Shown here one piece after another: positions 8,105-16,068 of a stretch of 64,000 nt of DNA. The position numbers and the translations under genes are program-made. The stretch is from Lysobacterales bacterium (GTDB taxonomy: Bacteria; Pseudomonadota; Gammaproteobacteria; Xanthomonadales; Ahniellaceae). The notes under the pieces were generated by a model, which had not been told where the DNA came from, ran no database searches, and worked only from the letters and a program-made list of their open reading frames with translations. Location: NCBI GenBank assembly GCA_016703225.1, contig JADJCM010000002.1, positions 1 through 64,000 of the forward strand, written 5' to 3'. Position 1 is the first letter of the stretch. Each line of letters starts with the position of its first letter.

Positions 8105-9150
8105 GGTGCGGGTTTCCGATAGAGGTAGGGCGGCAGTGCGACGCTTTCCGGGGCGACGCGTTGCAGCGGGCCGGCTTCGATGTAGTCGGGCAGTCGCGGT
8201 CGTGGCCGGTCGGCGAACTCCGGCATCGTCGCGAGCCAGTCGAGCGCGCCGTCCAGCCCGGCCAGTGCCGACCAGCCGAGCTGCAAGTGCCAGATCACGC
8301 CGGCCTCCATCGCCGCCAGTTCCTTCTCTTCGACATCGAGCGCCTGCGCATGCAGCGCTCGCGCCCACAGCGGCTGCGCGCGGATCATCGCGATCGCCTG
8401 GGCATAGGCGCGCAGCACCCGATCGGCCAGCGCCGGATTGTGCTCGACCACGTCGCGACGGCCGAGCAGCAGCCAGGTGGCGACGTAGGCCTCGCGCGCG
8501 GGCAACACATAGGCGCGCTCGCCCATCGCGTGCAGCAGGCGCGCGCCCCAGGGTTCCCAGGTGATCACCGCGTCCACACGCCCGGAAGTGAGCGCGTCCA
8601 CCTGCTCGGACATGCCGATGGACACGAACTCGACGGCATCCTCGGCGATGCCCTCAAGCTGCGCGAACTGCGACCAGGCGTAGTGCGCCGAGCTGTAGCG
8701 CTGCACGCCGATACGCCGCCCGGCCAGATCGGCGGGGCCATGAATGCCGCGCTCGCGGTCGGCGATCAGCATGTGCGCGCGCGGCACCACAGCGAGCGAG
8801 GCCAGCACCACGAAATTCGCGTCCTGCCCAGGGGGCTGCAACCACATCGCCCGCGCCACCGGCTGCGCTGCCGCCAGCGCGAACGCAACTCGCCCCTCGG
8901 TCAGTGCCTGCATCGCATCGACGCCGGAGTCGACGTATTCGACCGCAACCGTCTCCGGCGAGGCGGCGCTGACCCCGGCCTCGAACAGACCCGCCCCGGC
9001 CGCCACCTTGGTCGGTGCATCCGCGATCCAGTGAAAGGTCGCAATTCGCACCGGCGCCGTCGCATGCGACGCCACCGCCGCGCCGGCAAGTGCGCACAGG
9101 CAGGCCGCGATGAGCCAGCACCAACCGGATCGGGCGACGGACCTGAGCAT
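8101..9150 (-). CDS. NMT1/SsuA-type periplasmic substrate-binding protein, partner of hybrid kinase
   Basis: A 349-residue periplasmic binding protein of the SsuA/THI5/NMT1 (ABC nitrate/sulfonate/aromatic) class. The signal peptide runs to about residue 26 (WLIAACLCALAGAAVASHA). Family features include VDAMQALTEGRVAFALA, GPADLAGRRIGVQRYSSAHY and VDALTSGRVDAVITWEPWG. The ATG at 9150 has AGGGGAA 8 bases upstream. No ABC permease or ATPase gene is present. Instead the gene overlaps the hybrid histidine kinase by four bases, so I infer a sensory rather than transport role. The ligand is unknown; this family binds sulfonates, nitrate, bicarbonate, aromatic acids and pyrimidine precursors. Confidence 0.8.
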   Translation of the reverse strand: MLRSVARSGWCWLIAACLCALAGAAVASHATAPVRIATFHWIADAPTKVAAGAGLFEAGVSAASPETVAVEYVDSGVDAMQALTEGRVAFALAAAQPVARAMWLQPPGQDANFVVLASLAVVPRAHMLIADRERGIHGPADLAGRRIGVQRYSSAHYAWSQFAQLEGIAEDAVEFVSIGMSEQVDALTSGRVDAVITWEPWGARLLHAMGERAYVLPAREAYVATWLLLGRRDVVEHNPALADRVLRAYAQAIAMIRAQPLWARALHAQALDVEEKELAAMEAGVIWHLQLGWSALAGLDGALDWLATMPEFADRPRPRLPDYIEAGPLQRVAPESVALPPYLYRKPAP

Positions 9151-9342
9151 CGGGTTCCCCTGCAGTTGCGGCCGATGGTAGGCCATGTGAAAGCCGTGTG
9201 CATGGCGGTGATCGAGCCTGTGCGGCAATCCGCGCTGACTCGGACGCCACCCGTGACTACGCTGGAAGCGGCGCTGGCTGGTTCAGACCCGAAGGACTCA
9301 ACGATGCGGCGGGTAGGTCCATGTCCATGGGGAGGGCTGGAG

Positions 9343-9372
9343 TTGGCGTGGCCGGAAATGGACATGCATAAT
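9343..9372 (+). promoter_or_regulatory. Probable promoter of the Phd/PIN toxin-antitoxin operon
   Basis: TTGGCG at 9343-9348 and CATAAT at 9367-9372, 18 bases apart. The -10 lies inside TGCATAAT, so an extended -10 is possible. The GTG of the antitoxin gene lies 30 bases downstream. A small palindrome (TGTACA, 9382-9387) between promoter and start could serve autoregulation. The rest of 9151-9342 shows nothing I recognise. Confidence 0.4.
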
Positions 9373-9401
9373 CACACCAATCTGTACACTGCGGGGTTCG
9401 C

Positions 9402-9629
9402 GTGAAACAAGCCACCTTTACCGAAGTACGAAACCACGCCAAGGCCTATTTCGATATCGTCGAATCGGGTGAGTCCGTGCGGGTATTGCGCAATGGCAAG
9501 GCCATTGCCGACATCGTGCCAGTCGTCGCCGATCTGCCATCTTGGAAGCGGCGCAAGGCGCAACCGCTGGTGCTGCGGGGCGTGTCGGTCAGTCGCCTGA
9601 TTCTGGAAGACCGCAACGGCAGTTTGTAG
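9402..9629 (+). CDS. Phd/YefM-family antitoxin
   Basis: A 75-residue antitoxin starting at GTG 9402 (VKQATFTEVRNHAKAYFDIV). The N-terminal half carries the Phd/YefM dimer and DNA-binding fold (SGESVRVLRNGKAIADIVPV); the C-terminal tail would wrap the toxin. The PIN toxin starts 11 bases downstream. It is expected to repress the operon through its N-terminal domain. It is unlike the antitoxin at 4001 in sequence, so the window has two unrelated toxin-antitoxin pairs on opposite strands. Confidence 0.8.
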   Translation: MKQATFTEVRNHAKAYFDIVESGESVRVLRNGKAIADIVPVVADLPSWKRRKAQPLVLRGVSVSRLILEDRNGSL

Positions 9630-9640
9630 GGATCCTCCGA

Positions 9641-10054
9641 GTGCGCGTCTTTTTCGACAGCTCCGCCTTCGTGAAACGCTACGTCCTCGAAGTCGGCACC
9701 GACGAGGTAGTGGCGTGGTGCGATCGCGCCAGCGAGATCGGTCTTTCCGGCATCGCGTTGGCGGAGATCGTCTCGGCCTTCTGCAGGCTGCGCAGGGAAG
9801 GCTCGATCGACGCGACCCAGTACCGAACGCTCAAGTCGCTACTGCTGGCCGATATCGAGGATGCGGCGGTCTGCGATCTCACCCCCGAAGTGCTGGCCCA
9901 GTCCATTGTCAGCTTGGAAAGCAATGTCCTGCGCGGCATGGATGCCATCCACATCGGCAGCGCGGTTGCGCTGAAGGCCGACGTTTTCGTCTCCGCGGAT
10001 GAGCGGCAATGCGAAGCCGCGCGCCGCGCGGGTCTGCGCGTGGAAGTGGTCTGA
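9641..10054 (+). CDS. VapC-like PIN-domain toxin
   Basis: A 137-residue PIN-domain RNase toxin, intact. The GTG start gives RVFFDSSAFVKRYV with the first acidic residue at D6. LAEIVSAFCRLRREG supplies the conserved Glu near residue 42. GMDAIHIGSAVALKADVFVSADE near residues 100-120 supplies the C-terminal Asp cluster. VapC family members cleave tRNA or rRNA; the target here is unknown. The gene follows its antitoxin by 11 bases. Downstream, at 10066-10094, sits a 29-nt copy of the 3' end of korB (see repeats). Confidence 0.8.
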   Translation: MRVFFDSSAFVKRYVLEVGTDEVVAWCDRASEIGLSGIALAEIVSAFCRLRREGSIDATQYRTLKSLLLADIEDAAVCDLTPEVLAQSIVSLESNVLRGMDAIHIGSAVALKADVFVSADERQCEAARRAGLRVEVV

Positions 10055-10065
10055 GCCCCTGCCGC

Positions 10066-10094
10066 AACACCGCTTCCTCGACCTGGCGGAAGAT
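10066..10094 (+). repeat. 29-nt direct repeat, copy of the korB 3' end
   Basis: AACACCGCTTCCTCGACCTG and the nine following bases match 12099-12127 with one difference. The second copy is the coding end of korB (residues IFRQVEEAVF on the minus strand). The two copies lie 2033 bases apart on the same strand and bracket the FG-GAP gene and a protein remnant. Confidence 0.7.
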
Positions 10095-10136
10095 CATGTG
10101 CTTCGTCTACCGCGCGAGGGTTACGAGGACCCGAAT

Positions 10137-11756
10137 TCACTCAAAGCCGTCCTTGAACAACGGGTCGTTGCTGACGAAGTCGTTGCCGAACAGTGCGTAC
10201 ACGCGCCCTGCGGACATGGTGTTGTTGGGGTCTGCCTCGGGCGAGCCGACGAACAGATCGGCGATGCCGTCCTGGTTGATATCGCCGGCACGGCAGACCG
10301 TCTGGCCCGCAAAATCATCCGTAGTCGCGCCCTGGATGCGAAAGCCATTGCTGCCAGTAAGCGAAGACAGTGCGAAGTTCGCCGGCAGACCGCTGCTGCG
10401 ACCGAAGACGACATAGGCGCCGCCGGAGTCCACGAGGCCGAAATCGGCGCCGGGCGCACCGAAGATGACCTCTCCCAGACCATCGCCATTGATGTCGTGC
10501 AGGCCTGCCACGCTCTCACCCAGCACATCTCCCGCGGCGGCGCTGGTGAATGCCAGACCATTGCCACCGTTGAGTCCGCTCAGATTGAAGCCGGGCGAAA
10601 AACTCGCGGCACCAAAAACCACGTAGCCGTTTCCGATGCGGCTCGTACCATTGGCCGCGCCCGGCGCACCGATCACCAGATCGGGACGCGCATCGCCATT
10701 GAAGTCCGGTACGAAGCTCAGGCTGCCTCCGGCCTTGTCGCCGGCGACCGCGCTGTGGATGGCAAAGCCGTTGCTGCCATTGAGCGTGTTCAGTCCGGTC
10801 TGCAGTGGATATGCGCCACTGTGCCCATACACGACGAACGCACTGCCGGCACTGGCGACGCCACCCGGAGAAGCGCCCGGTGCGCCCAGCACCACATCCG
10901 GAAAATTGTCGCCATTGATTGGACCGATCGCTGCCGCCGTGCCCAGCGATACCGTCGACACTTCCGTGCTGGCCACCGCAAACCCGTTGCTGCCGTTGAG
11001 CGTGCTGAGCGCAAACACCGGAGGCAGGCTGTTGCTGCCGAAAATCACGTAGGCCTGCCCGGGGTTGCCGGCTCCGGCGCTGAAATTGGGCGCGGTCAGC
11101 ACGATGTCGGCATAGCGATCCCCGTTGATATCGCCGCCGCCGGCCAGCACCGCGCCGATCTTCTGCGTGTTGAACATGCCGTGGATGCGTACGTCGGCAT
11201 CGTCGAGACTGATCGCGGACGGCAGGCTCTCGCTGCCAAATACCAAATAGGCTGCGCCGGTATTGGCCACGCTCGGCGCGTCGGCGAACGGCGCGCCAAT
11301 CAGCACATCGTCGACGTCGTCGCCGTTTACATCACCGGCGCAGGCAACGCTGGCACCGGCGGCATCGCCGCTGGTTTCGCCGGTCATGCGCAGGCCCGCG
11401 CTGTTCAGACTCGTGGGCGGTGCGGCGCCGGTGGGCGACCCGAACACGACGAAGGCCATCCCCTGATCGCTGGGACCGGCACCGGTGGCGCCAATCAGCA
11501 AGTCGCGAATGCCATCCGCGTTGAGATCGCAGTTGCCGTCGATGGCCGCGCCCGCGCGCGCCAGGAATTCAGGTCCGTCCAGCGCCCAGCCCTGGCTTCC
11601 GCCCAGCGAGGACAGCAACACCACGGCAGGCGGCGTCTGCGCGCAGGCGACGCCGATGCTGCCGAAGAAAAGGAACACGCATCGGCTCAGGCTCGAACCG
11701 AGACCGCTTGAACGCTGGCTCTGATCTTCACCGCGTATCGTCTGCGCTGCGTGCAT
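10137..11756 (-). CDS. Secreted FG-GAP (integrin-alpha-like) beta-propeller protein
   Basis: A 539-residue exported protein with a signal peptide ending near residue 40 (CVFLFFGSIGVACAQ) and about seven FG-GAP repeats. Each has a Ca-binding D-x-[ND]-x-D-G core followed by D-[LV]-[LVF]-[IVF]-G-[AS]-P: DLNADGIRDLLIGA, DVNGDDVDDVLIGAP, DINGDRYADIVLTAP, DFNGDARPDLVIGAP, DINGDGLGEVIFGAP, DINQDGIADLFVGSP. The protein should form a seven-bladed Ca-binding propeller outside the cell. It ends DPLFKDGFE, a short tail also seen in the remnant at 11957-12055. Function is unknown; adhesion or surface display is plausible. The gene is bracketed by the 29-nt korB-derived repeats, hinting that it was inserted as a unit. 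Confidence 0.85.
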   Translation of the reverse strand: MHAAQTIRGEDQSQRSSGLGSSLSRCVFLFFGSIGVACAQTPPAVVLLSSLGGSQGWALDGPEFLARAGAAIDGNCDLNADGIRDLLIGATGAGPSDQGMAFVVFGSPTGAAPPTSLNSAGLRMTGETSGDAAGASVACAGDVNGDDVDDVLIGAPFADAPSVANTGAAYLVFGSESLPSAISLDDADVRIHGMFNTQKIGAVLAGGGDINGDRYADIVLTAPNFSAGAGNPGQAYVIFGSNSLPPVFALSTLNGSNGFAVASTEVSTVSLGTAAAIGPINGDNFPDVVLGAPGASPGGVASAGSAFVVYGHSGAYPLQTGLNTLNGSNGFAIHSAVAGDKAGGSLSFVPDFNGDARPDLVIGAPGAANGTSRIGNGYVVFGAASFSPGFNLSGLNGGNGLAFTSAAAGDVLGESVAGLHDINGDGLGEVIFGAPGADFGLVDSGGAYVVFGRSSGLPANFALSSLTGSNGFRIQGATTDDFAGQTVCRAGDINQDGIADLFVGSPEADPNNTMSAGRVYALFGNDFVSNDPLFKDGFE

Positions 11757-12091
11757 GTTCGCCTCCAGGGGATAAGCCGTCGCTCACCGCAGCGACCGGT
11801 TGAGGCGACGCAGCGCATCGTCGCGCCGTGCAGCCTTATCGCCGTGTTACGCAAATGGGCAATGGAAGTCTTCACTTCGCATCGCTGCATTGCCCATCGT
11901 GCCGTCCGTGTTGGGTCAGCCATGCTGGCACGCGCTGCCCATTCCTGCCGCGCTGCTCAGTTTCGCCAGGCACCGGTCGGGCCGGATTCGAAGCCGGCGG
12001 CGAACGTCATGCTGCGCAGGGGATGGGGATAGGTGTAGGGCAGGTAGCCGATGCGGGACCGCTTTCGGCTTGGACGGACTGGGTGCTTTGC
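11757..12091. other. Gene-poor gap (335 nt) between FG-GAP gene and korB
   Basis: This gap holds the presumed promoter region of the FG-GAP gene, the minus-strand protein remnant at 11957-12055 and a short spacer immediately after korB. I found no RNA gene and no convincing terminator hairpin for the 25-kb operon that ends at 12092, so read-through into the FG-GAP gene cannot be excluded. Confidence 0.4.
11957..12055 (-). pseudogene. Remnant of the C-terminus of a secreted protein (parallel beta-helix type?)
   Basis: A 32-codon stretch ending in TGA reads RIGYLPYTYPHPLRSM, then FAAGFESGPTGAWRN. From memory, YTYPHPL is a common last motif of secreted parallel beta-helix or polysaccharide-lyase-like proteins, and GFESG resembles the GFE tail of the FG-GAP protein next door. 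Nothing upstream in this frame continues the protein, and korB ends 37 bases away, so this looks like the stump of a gene removed when the region was rearranged. Confidence 0.45.
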
Positions 12092-13048
12092 CTACCCGAA
12101 CACCGCCTCCTCGACCTGGCGGAAGATGCCGAGCGCGCAGGGCAGGTCGGGCAGGGTCATCTGGGCGAGTTGCTGGGCGAGGGCGGTGTTGGTTGGGTCG
12201 TGGCGGATGGCGTGGTCGGGCAGTGGCTCGCTCTCGGCGTGGTCGATGGCGACGATGCGGTCGTGGCTGCGTACCAGCAGGCGGTTGCGGTCGCGGCCGA
12301 AGCGCAGGGGTTCGCCGGCGCTGAGGCGCACGCTGAAGTCGTCGCGCGTGGCCTTGGCGGTGATGGCCTCGTAGGCGCCGTCGTGGAAGGTGACGCAGTT
12401 GAGCAGCACTTCGACGAAGGCGACGCCGCGGTGCGCGTGCGCGGCGGCGAAGACTTCTTCCATCATCGCGTTGCTGGTGTCGGGCACGCGCGCGACGAAG
12501 GTGGCGCCGGCGGCGAGTGCGAGGTTGACCGGATTGATCGGATGGTCGGCGACGCCAAACGGCGTCGACTTGGTCTTGAGCCCGGTCGGGCTGGTCGGGC
12601 TGGCCTGGCCCTTGGTCAGGCCGTAGATCTGGTTGTTGAGCAGCAGCATCTTGATGTCGGGATTGCGCCGCAGCAGGTGCAGGGTGTGGTTGCCGCCGAT
12701 CGCGAGCGCGTCGCCGTCGCCGGAGATCAGCCACACCGACAGATCCGGGTTGGCCAGCTTGACCCCGGTCGCCACCGTCGGCCCGCGCCCGTGCAGGGTG
12801 TGGAAGCCGTAGGTGTTGGTGTAGTACGGCAGCCGCGAGGTGCAGCCGATGCCGGAGACGGTGACGAAGTTCTCGCGCGCGATGCCGAGGCGGGCGTAGG
12901 TCGCGGTCAGCGATTTCAGCACCGCGAAGCAGCCGCAGCCCGGACACCAGCGCGGCGTGGCGCTGCTCAGGAAGCGCGCGCGTGCGTCGTCGGCGGCGTC
13001 CTCGGCGTCGGCGCTGATCGGTCGGTCGGAGAGGATGGGCGTGTTCAT
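12092..13048 (-). CDS. korB: 2-oxoacid:ferredoxin oxidoreductase, beta (thiamine-diphosphate) subunit
   Basis: A 318-residue TPP-binding subunit. WCPGCGC at residues 34-40 supplies cysteines for an Fe-S cluster. GDGDALAIGGNH at 110-121 and the following LLLNNQIYGLTKGQASPT form the TPP/Mg site and the GLTKGQ stretch typical of KorB. With KorA it oxidises 2-oxoglutarate (or a related 2-oxoacid) to the acyl-CoA and reduces ferredoxin. In Thauera-type benzoyl-CoA clusters this enzyme recharges the ferredoxin that drives benzoyl-CoA reductase. Start and korA stop overlap (ATGA). It is the last gene of the operon. Its final 29 nt are duplicated at 10066-10094. Confidence 0.92.
   Translation of the reverse strand: MNTPILSDRPISADAEDAADDARARFLSSATPRWCPGCGCFAVLKSLTATYARLGIARENFVTVSGIGCTSRLPYYTNTYGFHTLHGRGPTVATGVKLANPDLSVWLISGDGDALAIGGNHTLHLLRRNPDIKMLLLNNQIYGLTKGQASPTSPTGLKTKSTPFGVADHPINPVNLALAAGATFVARVPDTSNAMMEEVFAAAHAHRGVAFVEVLLNCVTFHDGAYEAITAKATRDDFSVRLSAGEPLRFGRDRNRLLVRSHDRIVAIDHAESEPLPDHAIRHDPTNTALAQQLAQMTLPDLPCALGIFRQVEEAVFG
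12099..12127 (+). repeat. 29-nt direct repeat, original copy in korB
   Basis: AACACCGCCTCCTCGACCTG and the nine following bases encode the last residues of KorB (IFRQVEEAVF on the minus strand). They are repeated at 10066-10094 with one mismatch. Because this copy is coding, it is the likely source. Confidence 0.7.
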
Positions 13049-14884
13049 GCGCGCGACTCCAGCAGGGCGATGGCATGGGCGACGATTTCCGACACCTGGA
13101 ACGAGGTGCCCTGCACCTTGTTCAGGCGCTGCAGGTCGATCAGGTACTCGGCGCGCAGCTGCTGCCACAACTGCCCGGTGTTGTTCTCGATCACGACCAC
13201 GCGCGCATGCCGACGCAGCAACGCGCCGAGATCGTTCGGCAATGGATTGAGGTGACGCAGGTGCAGGCTGGCGACGCGGTGGCCTTCGCCGAGCAACTGG
13301 TCGCAGGCTTCGCGGATGGCGCCGAAGGTGCTGCCCCAACCGAGCAGCAGCAGCTCGGCATCGGCATCGCCGTGCAGCACGCAGGGCGCGTAGTCGTTGG
13401 CGATGCGCGCGATCTTGTCCTGGCGCAGCCGCACCATGGTTTCGTGGTTCTCCGGCTCGTAGCAGACGGCGCCGCTGTCGCCGGCTTTCTCCAACCCGCC
13501 GATGACGTGTTCCAAACCTGGCGTGCCCGGCACCGCCCAGGAGCGCGCCAGCGTTTCCGGATCGCGCGCATAGGGCTTGAAGCCCTCGCTGTGCTGGTGC
13601 CGATGCAGCGTGAACGGCGCCAGTTCGGCGGCCTCGGGTTCGCGCCAGACCTCGGCGCTGCTCGATAGCGACAGATCGCTGAGCACGATCACCGGGGTCA
13701 TCGAACGCAAAGCGATGCGGCTCGCCTCGACCACGGTGTCGAAGCAGTCGGCCGGCGTCGCCGCGGCCAGCACCGGCAGCGGTGATTCGCCGTGGCGCCC
13801 GTACAGCGCCTGCATCAGGTCGGACTGTTCGGTCTTGGTCGGGATGCCGGTGGACGGACCGGCGCGCTGCACGTTGATCACTACCAGCGGCAGCTCGGCG
13901 ATCACCGCGAGGTCGAGGAACTCGCCCATCAGCGCCATGCCCGGACCCGAAGTGCTGGTCGCTGCCAGTGAACCGGCGAAGGCGGCACCGATGGCGCTGC
14001 CGATCGCGGCGATCTCGTCTTCGGCCTGGAACATGCGCACATCGGGATCACGCAGGCGGCTGAGTTCCTGCATCACTTCGGTCGCCGGCGTGATCGGATA
14101 GCCGCCGAGAAACAGGTGCAGGCCGGCGCGCCGCGCTGCTGCGACCAGGCCCTTGGCGAGCGCGGCATTGCCGGTGACGAAGCGATAGACGCCGGCCTCG
14201 CGCAGGCGCTCGTGCGCGGCCACGCGCAGCGGGCTGACGAAGAACTCGGCGGTCTCGCCGTAGTTCCAGCCGGCGTCGAAGGCGCGGCGGTTGGCGGTGG
14301 CCAGTTCCGGCGTGGCCGCGAAGCGATGTTCGATCCAACCGTGCACCGCTGCCTTCGGCCGCGGGAACAGCCAGCAGATCAGACCGAGCGCGAAGAAGTT
14401 CTTGCTGCGATCCATCTCCTTGCCCGACATCGCCAGCCCGCGCAGCGCGCCGCGGCTGAGCTTGCCGATCTGCACCGGGAACACGCGATAGCCGCGCAGC
14501 GATGGGCGCAGTGAACGCGGTCTCGTTGACGATCAGCATCGCGTTCTCCGCGAGCGCGCCGAGGTTGCTGCGCAGTGCCGCCGGATTCATCGCCACCAGC
14601 AGGTCGATGCGGTCGCCGGGCGTGTGAATGCCGCTGCCGCCGGTGCGCACCTGGAAGCCGGAAACGCCGCCCAGCGTGCCGGCCGGCGAACGGATCTCGG
14701 CCGGAAAATCGGGCAGCGTGCGCACCAGTTCACCGGCCGCGCTCGCGAGCTGCGCGAACTGCTGCCCGGCAAGCTGGATGCCATCGCCGGAGTCGCCGGC
14801 GAACTTGACGGTGATCTCGTCCAGGGTCTGAACCTGCGACAGATCCGGATCGAGCAGGGCGGCTTCGGCCTCGGCGTGGTTCAT
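13045..14884 (-). CDS. korA: 2-oxoacid:ferredoxin oxidoreductase, fused gamma-alpha subunit, one frameshift
   Basis: About 613 residues when joined. The N-terminal gamma domain starts at ATG 14884 (MNHAEAEAALL, then VKFAGDSGDGIQLAGQQFA). The alpha domain follows with LFLGGYPITPATEVMQEL, STSGPGMALMGEFLDL, QRAGPSTGIPTKTEQSDLMQ and a C-terminal LGWGSTFGAIREACDQLL with LRHLNPLP. The reading frame changes once between about 14495 and 14520: NETAFTAP is in one frame and FPVQIGKLSRGAL in the next. Everything on either side is well conserved, so a single-base consensus error is likelier than a dead gene in the middle of an intact operon. It binds KorB and reduces the ferredoxin encoded just upstream, 13 bases away. 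Confidence 0.85.
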
Positions 14885-14897
14885 GGCGGCATGGGTC

Positions 14898-15185
14898 TCA
14901 GTTGCGGTGGCGCGAGGGCAGGTCGCCGGAGAAGTCTTCGTCCGGGTGCAGCTGGCGCGCGCGTTCGATGAGCAGCGCTTCCGGCTCGACGCGATCGGGA
15001 TCGGGCTCGCAGCATTCCTGCGGACATACTGCGGCGCACTGCGCTTCGTCGAAAAAGCCGACGCACTCGGTGCACTTGGCCGGGTCGATCACGTACACAT
15101 CGCGACCGGCGGTGATCGCCTCGTTCGGGCATTCGGTGACGCAGGCATCGCACAGATTGCAGTCACGGGTGATGCGGTAGGCCAT
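14898..15185 (-). CDS. fdx: 2[4Fe-4S] ferredoxin, Allochromatium/Thauera type
   Basis: A 95-residue ferredoxin. Cluster 1 uses C9-x2-C12-x2-C15-x3-C19. Cluster 2 has C38-x2-C41-x8-C50-x3-C54, the eight-residue insertion that marks the low-potential Allochromatium-type ferredoxins. Two more cysteines (58, 59) and an acidic C-terminal extension follow. In Thauera aromatica such a ferredoxin carries electrons from KorAB to benzoyl-CoA reductase, and the position between the reductase genes and korAB fits that role. Its start overlaps the end of the activator gene by 23 bases. HcrABC and the extra reductase-like pair may use the same ferredoxin. Confidence 0.93.
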   Translation of the reverse strand: MAYRITRDCNLCDACVTECPNEAITAGRDVYVIDPAKCTECVGFFDEAQCAAVCPQECCEPDPDRVEPEALLIERARQLHPDEDFSGDLPSRHRN

Positions 15186-16068
15186 GTTGTTTCTCCTCGT
15201 TCATGCCATGGATGGCCGCTCCGAGCGCGCCGCAGAACTGCGCGTTGGGAGCGAGATGGGTGCGCACCGACGCGAAGCGTTCCGCGAACAGCGGAATCAG
15301 GATCGGGTGGTGGGCGAGCACGCCGCCCGAGAACACCAGGGTGGCGGTATCGATCGCGGTCATTTCCAGCACGCGCTTGACCACCGAGCGGTAGAGCGCG
15401 TGCACCAGGTTCTCGACCCGCTCGCCGTGCATCAGCAGCTTGATCACTTCCTGCCCGGAGAACACCGTGCAGTAGCTGTTGAGGGTGAGCTCCTGGTCGT
15501 GCCCAGCGGCGAGCTTGGGCAGGTCCGACATCGGCACCTCCAGGCGGTGCGCCAGTTCCTCGATGTAGGCGCCGGTGCCGGCCGCGCACTTGCGGTTGAT
15601 CGCGAACTGGCCGACCCGGCTCGGGGTGGCGCCGATCACCTTGGCGTCCTGGCCGCCGATGTCGATGATGGTGTAGTCCTCGCTGAGCTGCAGCTGGTGC
15701 TGCACGCCGAGGTAGTGCGCCTTGATCTCGGTGAGCTGGCCATCGACGAAGGCGATGTGGTTGCGGCCGTAGCCGGTCGCGTACAGCCGGTGTCCGGGGC
15801 GCAGGCGCGGCGCCTGCCCGGGCGCGGGCGACGCGGCGCGGTCGGCTTCGACGAATGGCGACAGCTCGTCGTCGCTGCCGGCGAGCGCGCGATGCACGTG
15901 CTCGCCGAGCGGGAACAGGGTGCGGCGCTTGCGCGTGGTCAGCAGCCGGCCTTCGGCGTCGAGCGCGGCCACCTTGATTTCGGCGCTGCCGCAATCGACG
16001 CCCCAGAACACCTCGGTGCGCACCGGGGCTTCGGCGGCGATGCGATCGCGTTCGAGCAGCGTGCTCAC
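15163..16068 (-). CDS. BcrAD/HgdC-like activator ATPase of an extra reductase
   Basis: A 301-residue ASKHA-fold ATPase with GVDCGSAEIKVAAL at residues 23-36 and IDIGGQDAKVIGA at 135-147. The [4Fe-4S]-bridging cysteines are C161 in NRKCAAGTGAYIEEL and C200 in NSYCTVFSGQEV. The C161-C200 spacing of 39 equals that of BcrA and BcrD in this operon, so it should be a homodimeric activase with one cluster at the dimer interface. The GTG at 16068 overlaps the stop of the catalytic-subunit gene (four bases). It is shorter than BcrA (462 residues) and close to BcrD and HgdC in length. The partner at 16065-17249 is presumably its electron acceptor. Substrate unknown. Confidence 0.85.
   Translation of the reverse strand: MSTLLERDRIAAEAPVRTEVFWGVDCGSAEIKVAALDAEGRLLTTRKRRTLFPLGEHVHRALAGSDDELSPFVEADRAASPAPGQAPRLRPGHRLYATGYGRNHIAFVDGQLTEIKAHYLGVQHQLQLSEDYTIIDIGGQDAKVIGATPSRVGQFAINRKCAAGTGAYIEELAHRLEVPMSDLPKLAAGHDQELTLNSYCTVFSGQEVIKLLMHGERVENLVHALYRSVVKRVLEMTAIDTATLVFSGGVLAHHPILIPLFAERFASVRTHLAPNAQFCGALGAAIHGMNEEKQHGLPHHP

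Noticed and set aside
5324..8122. A 932-codon open frame on the plus strand opposite the hybrid kinase and thioesterase genes
   Set aside because: It is a shadow of the highly GC-biased minus-strand coding sequence: no domain, no ribosome site, and composition rich in Gln/His/Arg/Ala as expected for an antisense frame.
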